64,000 nucleotides of DNA from Sinomicrobium sp. (lineage in GTDB: Bacteria; Bacteroidota; Bacteroidia; Flavobacteriales; Flavobacteriaceae): the NCBI GenBank assembly GCA_029266035.1, contig JAJUFH010000006.1, positions 1-64,000 on the forward strand, given 5' to 3'. The position numbers were made by a program, and so were the translations under genes. The notes beneath the pieces are model-generated. The model did not search any database, was not told the DNA's origin, and was given only the letters and a program-made list of their open reading frames with translations. This document shows positions 15,975-23,643 of the stretch, piece after piece; within the stretch, counting starts at the first letter, position 1, and each line of letters opens with the position of its first letter.

Positions 15975-16553
15975 GTGGTGTATAGACGGACTGATGACAT
16001 ACTCCAAGCCTTAAAACAAGGTGACGACAGTGCTTTTAGACAGGTTTACGAAGCAAATAGAGATAAGTTTTTAAACTTCTCAAAACGTTATCAGTTGACC
16101 GAAGAAGACGCAGTCGACATCTATCAAGATGCCTATATTGTGTTTTACAACAACATTGTTGAGGGTAAAATAAAACAGTTTACGAGCAGCATCTCTACCT
16201 ATTTGTTCAGTATAGGCAAACACTTAATATACGACAGAATGAGAAAGAATAAATTGGAAAGTGAAGCTAACTTTGATTTCGCGGTAGTAAAAGATGAGGA
16301 GAGCTTGGCATCTCCATTAGATTTTGAAGATGTATCGTTGACTGAAGAGCAGCTATTAGTACAAAAACACTTCGGTAGCCTAGGAAAAAAATGTCAGGAG
16401 CTGCTCACTTTGTTTTACTACCGCGGATATACTATAAAAGACATCTTGGATTTGGGTGATTACAACAGCGAAAACGTGGTTAAAAGCCAGAAATCCAGAT
16501 GTATGAAAAATTTAAGGGATCGGATAAATGCAAGCAGCAAACAGTATGAATAG
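15975..16553 (+). CDS. RNA polymerase ECF-type sigma factor
   Basis: The 192-residue protein has region 2 (GDDSAFRQVYEANRDKFLNFSKR, DIYQDAYIVFYNNI, STYLFSIGKHLIYDRMRK) and region 4 (EQLLVQKHFGSLGKKCQELLTLFYYRGYTIKDI...NVVKSQKSRCMKNLRD) with a linker between. It starts with GTG (GTGGTG; an in-frame TAA lies just upstream). The stop overlaps the next gene, a membrane TPR protein with the layout of an anti-sigma partner. A convergent TPR-CHAT gene lies behind, a recurring arrangement in Bacteroidota. Confidence 0.9.
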   Translation: MVYRRTDDILQALKQGDDSAFRQVYEANRDKFLNFSKRYQLTEEDAVDIYQDAYIVFYNNIVEGKIKQFTSSISTYLFSIGKHLIYDRMRKNKLESEANFDFAVVKDEESLASPLDFEDVSLTEEQLLVQKHFGSLGKKCQELLTLFYYRGYTIKDILDLGDYNSENVVKSQKSRCMKNLRDRINASSKQYE

Positions 16554-17271
16554 GGAAGATTTGTTATATCGTTACTTTTCCCATACGCTTTCTCCATCAC
16601 AGAAGAAGGCCTTAGACGAGCTATTGCAGTCGGATGCCGACTTTAGGCGACAGTTTGAGTTTGAAGTCAACCTGAAACACGCAATCCAAAAAACGGAAAA
16701 CGAAAAGCTAAAGGCAAAACTACAGGGATTCGAAGCAGAAATACCAAATAAGACTAAAAAACCGAGCTGGTTTAACTCGCGAAATATAGCGATTGCCGCT
16801 TCTGTGGTGCTACTGATAGGTGTGGCAGGCTTTTATCATTTTTTTGGTCTCGATCACTCTGCATTGTACGAAGACAATTTTAAAACCTATCCTAATACCG
16901 TGTATAGCATTACCCGGAGCGATAGTGAAAATACGGTAGAACGCCAGGCCTTTGTAGCTTATGAGACAGAAGACTACGGCTTAGCTCTTGAAAAATTTAA
17001 GCAAATCCCAGCCGATTTGCGCGCTGATTATATCGGTTTCTACGAAGGCCAAGCTCTTCTAAATCTCGGTCGATGGGACGAGGCACTGCAACACTTTACC
17101 GATATTGTAGAAAACGGTCAAAGTTTTGTGGCGGAGTCGCATTGGTACCTATCGCTTATCTACCTGCACCAAAAGGACAAAACCAATGCCGCCAAGCATT
17201 TAAAAACCTTAATGGCCAACTATACCTACAATCGGGATAAAGCAAAAGCTCTGTTGGACAAACTGAATTAG
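16546..17271 (+). CDS. Single-span membrane TPR protein, probable anti-sigma partner
   Basis: The protein (241 residues from the ATG at 16546; the track starts six codons earlier) has a cytoplasmic N-terminal ~80 residues (MNREDLLYRYFSHTLSPSQK...RRQFEFEVNLKHAI), one membrane span (IAIAASVVLLIGVAGFYHFF) and a periplasmic part with TPR-like helices (YGLALEKFKQIPADLRADYIGFYEGQALLNLGRWDEAL). This mirrors anti-sigma factors of ECF sigmas and is coupled to the sigma gene by an eight-base overlap. The final stop overlaps the CHAT gene end by four bases on the other strand. Confidence 0.75.
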   Translation: MNREDLLYRYFSHTLSPSQKKALDELLQSDADFRRQFEFEVNLKHAIQKTENEKLKAKLQGFEAEIPNKTKKPSWFNSRNIAIAASVVLLIGVAGFYHFFGLDHSALYEDNFKTYPNTVYSITRSDSENTVERQAFVAYETEDYGLALEKFKQIPADLRADYIGFYEGQALLNLGRWDEALQHFTDIVENGQSFVAESHWYLSLIYLHQKDKTNAAKHLKTLMANYTYNRDKAKALLDKLN

Positions 17272-20043
17272 GGCATCTTTTTTCTCCGGCGGTACAAGCC
17301 AAAGCCCAATCCGGTTACAACGAGCAAAGCTACGCCCATATACCACTCGTTAAGCCTGCTTTTCACTACAGGAGCAGTGTTACCGGAAATTACAAATCCC
17401 GACCAGTAGTACGGATGGGAAAGTGCATTTTCTCTGTTTTCCGCGATAAAGTCTAATTTCGCTTTTCGCAAGGCGACGTCTTTTTTGTCCCCCTCGGAAA
17501 GATAACTGTAAAACTGATCCATAATTTTTGCAGAAGAGGCATCGTCAATTTTCCACAGCGAACTAGCTATAGCCGAGGCACCACTAAAATAAAAGCCCTG
17601 TGCCAAGCTCATAAAACCCTGACCACGTCGCAAATCGCCTATACCGCTTTCACAGGCACTAAGGGTAACTAAGCTGCTGTTCAAACTCAAATTGTACAAA
17701 TCACTGACGTACAACAAATGTTCATCCGCTCCATCGGGACGAAAGGCCAGATAGGAGAATTCGGGCAGACTATCGTTCAACACGGCATGGGTAGCAAAGT
17801 GCAGCAGACCGTAATCGCTACCTTGAGATACAAAATTGCACAGGGTAGCACGCTTGCCAACCAAAGCTTCCCCTTCAAAATAACGCAACACCGAGGCTAC
17901 CTCTTTCTCATTGCTCGGCAGCGGTAGCAGTCCGCCTGATTCAGAACCCTTAAATTGAGGAGCCACTCCTAAAACCCGTTGATTGCTGCTATTTTTTTCG
18001 GACAATTGCATCAGCAAGGTCGCTGAATTAACGTAGCTCACCACTCGGTCTTCGATAAGGTAGCGAACTCCCTTGCTCACAGTGTTCAACTGGTCGAACG
18101 GAATGTAGTTGAGCAAACCGTCGGGGGCTATAATCAACTTGTCTTTGTCGGGAAAAGCTTGGAGCAGTTCATCCAAAACACTGCGGTACAACTCAAACGA
18201 CTGCTGCGCCAATTTGTCTGTGTCAGATTTCGGATTGCTGATCGCCTGGTAGTAGCTCGTGATAAACCCGTTCAGATTCGGACTGACCGGGATTTTATGA
18301 AACACAGTTTTTTGACGGGAAACACCTATGCAGTATACAGCCTTCTCCCCGAAGAAATAAGACAGTAAAACCGCATTGGGATCCAGAGCTGATTGAAGCG
18401 TATTCGTCGCAACTACCTCAGCGTTGTACTTCAGGTTGAAGTAAGACGGATAGTCGGTCTCGATGGTTTTGACCAGGTCTCGGTGGCGATTTTTTAACAC
18501 AAACAACTGATCTCTTTGGACATCGTCGATTTGCTTGGCTGTATTTACATTTTTTTCTATCCTTCCTATTTCTGCCTTCAGTTCTTTTTCCTCTCGCAAC
18601 AAGGCTTCCGGCACATCGCCAAAACGCGTCGCCTTAGCCCCTAATAGGGCTTCGAGCAGCAATACATTTTTGCTTTTTTCAGCGTAATAAAAAGCGCGAT
18701 TCAACCAGCTGTTATCGCGAGTGGCATTGTAACGGTAATAGGCCGCCTCTATACCGGCCTCAAACAACGGAAAAGCATTGTCTATCAGGGCGAGTTTGTC
18801 GGCTCCACTCCTAAAAGAAGGCTTTAAACGATCTAATACCGCTACAGCAGTATCTACCGTTGCTATCGCCCGGCTGTAGCGTTCAGGAAGTTCAGATCGA
18901 TTGAGCATTCGGGCTTTGTCTTTCAGCACGTTTAGCATAAGAAACCTATTGAACGAAACCCTATCTTCCGATCCGCCCAACAATTCAAGAGCCCTGTTGT
19001 AATGAAACAGTGCAGTGGTAAAATCGCGATTGGCGTCGTATAGCAATCCTATTTTGTGGTCGAATTCGGCTATTTCAGGATGTGGCCTGCCCTCCCACTT
19101 TTTCTTTGTCAGCGACAAAGCTTTGTCGTATTCCTGCAGCGCCAAGTTATCTCGGTGCTCTGCGTGATAAATAGACGCTTTTACATCGTGGTACTGGTTT
19201 CTAAACGGGTGTTCCGGATTTGAGTTCGATTCCAAAATACGCAGGTAATATCGCGCACTATCGGGTTGATTTAGGGCGAGGTGATTGCTTGCCAGAGATC
19301 GGGCAATAGTAATAATAGTGTTTTGATTACCACCATTACTGAGGTTAAAATCTAATACACGGTCGAAATATCGGGTCGATTTTTCCAACTGCCCTGTCTG
19401 CTTGTACAAATCGGCCAGCAATCTGTAATCGCTGAAGAGCGCATCTCGGTCGTCGGGCTTTTTGGCCGAGATAAACCGAATATCCCGATTGTAAAACTGT
19501 GCTGCCACATCATACTTTCCTTCCTCGCTATTCATTTTAGCCAAATAGCGATAAGCTCCAGACAACAAATCAATCTCTTCAGGCTTCATAGGTGAATTTA
19601 CTTGCACCTCAAGGGAGGTGATTATTTCCTTAAAGGCCCGCTGCGCCTGCAGATAATCGTGAATTTCAAAATAGTAGACCCCTTGATCGTAGCAGAAAGA
19701 ATGGGCGTATACATCATAGTAGGGAAGAGGTCGTAAATAAGCGTCATGCTTTTTAAACACCACACTGAGCGAGTCTATGCTCTCCTTCATCAGGCCGAGG
19801 CTATAGTGATAACCGGCTAGCCGATTAATACTTATATAAGCTACAACCACATTCTCCCACTCCTCCTTTTCAGTATAGAAATGCTTGAGTCGATTAAAAT
19901 AGTAATAAGCCGAATCCCGATCGGTATAAAAATGAGTATAAGCCTTTTGAACCAGTTCATCTACAACCAACGAGTCTCTATCACCCCTGAGCTCTTACCG
20001 TTATTAGCGACCATAAAATGCAAAAGAAAATAATTTTTCTCAT
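17268..20043 (-). CDS. TPR-CHAT domain protein, secreted/membrane-anchored; frame broken after signal peptide
   Basis: The body (900 residues in the track from a TTG at 19970) has an array of TPR helices over about residues 1-420, a coiled linker, then a CHAT (caspase-like) domain with H728 in HFATHAV and C773 in LSACESGIGDLR, and a C-terminal membrane span (WYMGVALLVVTGLGFGLYRRRKK). The TTG start lacks a signal peptide. Upstream, an ATG at 20043 opens MRKIIFFCILWSLITVRAQG, a clear signal peptide, which then hits TGA. Removing one G from the GGGG run (19984-19987) joins it to GDRDSLVVDEL, giving a 924-residue secreted protein. So the gene carries one extra base: a sequencing error, a null allele or a slippage switch. 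It sits 16 bases after a lipoprotein gene and faces an ECF sigma pair. Confidence 0.85.
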
Positions 20044-20059
20044 ACACAAAAGGAGGTTC

Positions 20060-20698
20060 TCAGTGGCTGATATTCCCCTGAGTTTGATAGTTAGTTACCT
20101 TATTTTGAGTGTCAATACGCGTAATATCAAGAGTAATAGGCCCAGTGTACTCTTTGTCGAGCTCAATCTTTTGATATTGCAATTCGTTTACTCCGGGCAA
20201 AGGACTGAGCTCTTCTTTGTCCGTTATGGCTAAGAGCTGCCCATCTTCGTCGTAAATCTTGACCTCTAGACTTCGTAACTTATCAGAGAACACTATATAC
20301 TTTAAGTTGGGTGTGAAACAAGATCCTGTTTCCTTACAAGGATTGGGCGGACGAGGAATAGGAAATACGCGTATGATAATCCCGGCCAAATCGGCAATGC
20401 CTTCCAATTCTGCATTCATTGCGGACTGTTGTTCCAAAGCAGCTTCTAAATCCTCCTCTACTTGGGCATTTCCTTGATTGTTGTCTATGATATCCTGCAG
20501 TGCATTGATCTCTTTCTCAACATCGATCAACGCTTCAGTCAGGTACTGCTTGTATATATCACCTTCGTAGGCGTAGTTTTCTGTCGTCAGCAAATCGGAT
20601 CCCTTATTATTCTTGTCGTCGTCTGAACAAGACAGCGTAAACAAGGCACAGCATAGCACTGCAAACAGATAAAACGATGGTTGGTTTTTCGTATACAT
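20060..20698 (-). CDS. Lipoprotein of unknown function upstream of CHAT gene
   Basis: The 212-residue protein has a lipobox (CALFTLSCSDDDKN), a coiled-coil region (EALIDVEKEINALQDIIDNNQ...EAALEQQSAMNAELEGI), a Pro-rich link with two Cys (PRPPNPCKETGSCFTPN) and a beta-rich end (YIVFSDKLRSLEVKIYDEDGQL). I do not recognise the family. It is 16 bases ahead of the signal-peptide start of the CHAT protein, so the two are one operon and it may be its substrate or partner, which is inference. Confidence 0.7.
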   Translation of the reverse strand: MYTKNQPSFYLFAVLCCALFTLSCSDDDKNNKGSDLLTTENYAYEGDIYKQYLTEALIDVEKEINALQDIIDNNQGNAQVEEDLEAALEQQSAMNAELEGIADLAGIIIRVFPIPRPPNPCKETGSCFTPNLKYIVFSDKLRSLEVKIYDEDGQLLAITDKEELSPLPGVNELQYQKIELDKEYTGPITLDITRIDTQNKVTNYQTQGNISH

Positions 20699-20820
20699 AA
20701 GGTGTAAAGTATAATGTTAAATATATCAAAAATAATTAAAATCTGCAATTTAAAGCACTTCTAATCGATTTACCCGACTCACTATCTCCTCAAAGTGTTT
20801 CGCTTTCCGGGTGAAATCAG

Positions 20821-21678
20821 CTAAAATCCGCTAAAGTTATACTCGCTAGACTTTATGCTCTTGACCTCCTTTCTAATGTCTTTGCAAACCATCTGCATTT
20901 TTTCTCCATCTTTTTTAGAGACAAATTCCAGCTCCATCACCCAAGCATCTTTACCGTTGGGAATAGCAGACATCGGTACATTGGGCATATCCGACATCCC
21001 CGAAAAACTGAGGGGTAGAGCGTTGGTAACCCACAGGGTGGCAACTCCCTCCTCCACTTCCATTTTATAACCCGAACAACTATACCCGAGTATGTTCTTT
21101 TTCCCTAGGGCGTTAATTTTCACCTTGTTTTCAGAGGCATTATTATTAACCTCATTGCGGCTGTACTGCATACTCATCCCTCTTTTGTCTCCGTCCTCAT
21201 CCATATACATCACCATCGTCTGGTTTCTCAAATCCAGTACACTGATTGCGTTTCTCGATACATCTGTTGGCGATTGTATGGCAAAGTATGAAGCCTTGGG
21301 TTGCAGCCAATACACTATTTCTTGCTTTTCTCCCGAACTGCTGATATCCATAGTAGCCTTGTAGCTAAAGTGAAACTCAGCCGGAACGTCAACCGCTCCA
21401 CCCATAGCATTCTGACTTACTCCTGCTTGAGAGGTCTGATTCACTTCGCTTTGCGCATTTTTTGAGGCCTTGCGATTGCGCTTCTCCTTTTTGTTATCCC
21501 CCTCAAAAATGACATCCAAACCGTCTTCTGTTTCTTCTGTGGCTTCTCTTTCTACCCGATTAGAAACGGTTTTCTCTACAGCTCTCTCTACGCTTTTCCC
21601 TAGTTTTTTTAAAAATTGACCCTGGGTAGTATTGCATACTACCAAGAGCATAACGATTGTTAATGTCAGTGTTTTCAT
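20821..21678 (-). CDS. DUF4412-like secreted protein
   Basis: The 285-residue protein begins with a signal peptide (MKTLTLTIVMLLVVCNTTQGQ), then a charged helical part (KKLGKSVERAVEKTVSNRVEREATEE) and a beta-rich domain with FHFSYKATMDISSSGEKQEIVYWLQPK, LGYSCSGYKMEVEEG and WVTNALPLSF, the pattern of DUF4412 proteins. These are periplasmic or outer-membrane associated, with LolA/LppX-like folds suggested for related families. Function not known. It stands alone between two gaps of over 60 bases. Confidence 0.7.
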   Translation of the reverse strand: MKTLTLTIVMLLVVCNTTQGQFLKKLGKSVERAVEKTVSNRVEREATEETEDGLDVIFEGDNKKEKRNRKASKNAQSEVNQTSQAGVSQNAMGGAVDVPAEFHFSYKATMDISSSGEKQEIVYWLQPKASYFAIQSPTDVSRNAISVLDLRNQTMVMYMDEDGDKRGMSMQYSRNEVNNNASENKVKINALGKKNILGYSCSGYKMEVEEGVATLWVTNALPLSFSGMSDMPNVPMSAIPNGKDAWVMELEFVSKKDGEKMQMVCKDIRKEVKSIKSSEYNFSGF

Positions 21679-21746
21679 AATGTAATCATTTTTTGAGTTT
21701 AAACTTTTATATCTAAGGTCTACTACAGATTGGGGGGTTACTTATT

Positions 21747-22142
21747 TTATTCGATACTCGAATGGCGAACTTTCCTATTCCAACCGATGAAAAACAACAG
21801 TACAACTAATAAAATGCTACCAGCGACAAACAGCCAGGTTTTAGAAAAACCGAATGGTGTATTATAATCTGTTGCGTCTATTTCACCCTTTTCTGTCTGA
21901 TCGACGATAACCACAGAACTGGTAAGGCTATCCTGATCGGTGATGTCAATCCAACTCCAGTCTTTAGTCTGATATATATGCCCTTCTCCCCACTCGGATT
22001 CTATTTCCGGCAGCGGAATCCTAATTAGCTCTATATCGTCTTCGGGCTCTGTAACACTGGGCAGTTTCAACTGTTGGGCTACAGTAATACTCCAAAATAC
22101 CGAGATTAACAGGAGAAGATGCATAATAAGTATTCTTTTCAT
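21747..22142 (-). CDS. Small secreted protein with C-terminal membrane span
   Basis: The 131-residue product has a signal peptide (MKRILIMHLLLLISVFWSITVAQQ), an acidic extracytoplasmic part (EPEDDIELIRIPLPEIESEWGEGHIY) and a C-terminal span (TWLFVAGSILLVVLLFFIGWNRKVR). No family is recognised. It lies 68 bases upstream of the DUF4412-like gene on the same strand and may be expressed with it. Confidence 0.6.
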   Translation of the reverse strand: MKRILIMHLLLLISVFWSITVAQQLKLPSVTEPEDDIELIRIPLPEIESEWGEGHIYQTKDWSWIDITDQDSLTSSVVIVDQTEKGEIDATDYNTPFGFSKTWLFVAGSILLVVLLFFIGWNRKVRHSSIE

Positions 22143-22411
22143 CGCGTATAGATTTAACAGCTATAAATAAGTTCAGTTACTTCCGTACTTTTATCGGATG
22201 GTTTCCATTTTATGTTCTTTTCTAAAAAAGGTTAACACAAATAGGCTTATAATTTAACCAGATATTCAAACAACTTAAATTCACGGCTCTATACTATTCG
22301 ATTATCACTATGCGATACTGTTAAAACCAATATTTCACCCTCCTTAATTTATATACCAACAACAGATTGCGCTATGGCACAGATATTGATATTTATCCAA
22401 AAATTTTTATC

Positions 22412-22909
22412 ATGAAAAAAAATGCATACAAACAAGCCGGTTTATCCCTGATTGCATTGCTGCTCTTTACGGGAGCTATGGCACAATCGACACTTACCAA
22501 AACCGACCTCTCCATCTATCCCAAAACTGAAAAGGGTTTTAAGCAGATGGTAATAGAGGTGCCTCATTCGGATAGTGACGCCGAAAAGAAAATTGAGTTT
22601 ACGGTAGGAAAATGGATGGAAGTAGGCAGCTGTAATCATCACGGACTTCAGGGAACCTTAGAAGAAAAAAACCTCGAAGGATGGGGGTACAACTACTATG
22701 TTTTTACGACCAACGGCAACGTAATCTCTACCCGTATGGCCTGCCCCGACAACAAGACCGTACATAAATTTGTGTCTGCCCAACCGGAAATGGTGAGGTA
22801 CAACGGAAAACTTCCGATCGTTATCTACGTTCCCGAAGACTGCGATGTTCAGTTTAGAATTTACAAGGCAGAAAAGGAGGTCTATCAAGCCAGCGAACTA
22901 AAACAATAG
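22412..22909 (+). CDS. eco: Ecotin, serine protease inhibitor
   Basis: The 165-residue protein (start moved from the track's 22367 to the ATG at 22412, which begins a clean signal peptide MKKNAYKQAGLSLIALLLFTGAMAQ) is ecotin: YPKTEKGFKQMVIEVPHSDSDAEKKIEF, MEVGSCNHHGLQG, ISTRMACPDNK and VRYNGKLPIVIYVPEDCDVQFRIYKA all match the family. The disulphide pair is C74-C111. The reactive-site P1 residue, Met84 in the E. coli protein, is Arg108 here (STR-MA), predicting best fit to trypsin-like proteases. It acts in the periplasm as a dimer, guarding against host or predator proteases. Confidence 0.95.
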   Translation: MKKNAYKQAGLSLIALLLFTGAMAQSTLTKTDLSIYPKTEKGFKQMVIEVPHSDSDAEKKIEFTVGKWMEVGSCNHHGLQGTLEEKNLEGWGYNYYVFTTNGNVISTRMACPDNKTVHKFVSAQPEMVRYNGKLPIVIYVPEDCDVQFRIYKAEKEVYQASELKQ

Positions 22910-22975
22910 ACGACGAACTGTTCAGCAAATAGTTGTTTGTGAATTTGCAAAACCCTCAAACACAGAAAAAATGCT

Positions 22976-22983
22976 TAAATTTG
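22976..22983 (+). promoter_or_regulatory. -7-like element next to the mntA start
   Basis: TAAATTTG matches the TAnnTTTG -7 element and lies only four bases before the mntA ATG at 22988. If used, the mRNA would be leaderless or nearly so. No well-spaced TTTG -33 box is present (closest at 22944, 28 bases away), so the call is weak. Confidence 0.35.
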
Positions 22984-22987
22984 AACT

Positions 22988-23275
22988 ATGCTAAGTCAAG
23001 AACAGATAGATATTATCATCAATACCATGAAGCCTTTTAACCCGACAAAAATCGGGATATTTGGCTCTGTAGCCAGAAATGAGGAACAGGGCAGCAGTGA
23101 TATAGATATATTGTATCATTTCAAGGATACTATTGGTTTGTTTAAGTTGATCCGCCTACAGCATGAATTACAGGATAAACTGCATAAAAAAGTAGACCTA
23201 GTATCTGAAAAATATGTCCACCCCAAGATTAAACCTTATATTTTGAATGACTTAAAAATCATTTATGGAGGTTGA
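22988..23275 (+). CDS. mntA: MntA-type minimal nucleotidyltransferase antitoxin
   Basis: The 95-residue protein carries the MntA signature GSx10DxD: G26-S27 in FGSVARNEEQGSSDIDI, with D38 and D40 as the metal pair. MntA antitoxins add AMP to a Tyr near the active site of the HepT toxin and so silence it. Its end (IYGG, TGA at 23273) overlaps the natural HepT start (ATG at 23265) by 11 bases, the usual coupling. The antitoxin itself looks intact. Confidence 0.92.
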   Translation: MLSQEQIDIIINTMKPFNPTKIGIFGSVARNEEQGSSDIDILYHFKDTIGLFKLIRLQHELQDKLHKKVDLVSEKYVHPKIKPYILNDLKIIYGG

Positions 23276-23643
23276 CAAAAATTTGTTTAGGCTAGAGCAT
23301 ATCGAAGATGGGCATTAGAAAAATTGAAGAATTGGTCGATTTACTCAATACCTATGACAACTTTGAGAAAAAGTGGGTGGAGCAGTATGCCATAATTAGA
23401 AATTTTGAGATTATAGGTGAAGCTTCCAGTCATATCTCAGATGATTTAAAATCACAGTATCCCGAAATATTCTGGAATGAAATGAAAGGGATGCGGGATT
23501 TTATGATCCATGAATATTTCGGGCTTCAGCTGGACACTATTTGGGACACTGCCGTAAATGACATTCCTGTACTAAAGCAGCAAATTCAAAGCATTGTACA
23601 TTGTACAAGATTTAAAAAAGAGTTAGCCTATCTATTTTCTTAA
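23265..23643 (+). pseudogene. hepT: HepT (HEPN, DUF86) toxin gene with +1 frameshift
   Basis: The track ORF (23308-23643) lacks the HepT N-terminus. An ATG at 23265 overlapping mntA opens MEVDKNLFRLEHIEDGH and stops at 23316. Taking one G from the GGG at 23310-23312 gives LEHIEDGIRKIEELVDLL, the normal HepT opening (compare HMLDAIEKIEEY in the family), and a protein of about 125 residues. The active RNase motif Rx4HxY is intact in MRDFMIHEYFG (R63, H68, Y70 of the track ORF). As sequenced, the toxin is probably dead unless translation starts at 23308. A sequencing error is possible. Confidence 0.8.

Noticed and set aside
20018-20233. Plus-strand ORF of 71 residues at the CHAT gene start
   Set aside because: It is the antisense of the signal-peptide region of the CHAT gene and the end of the lipoprotein gene.
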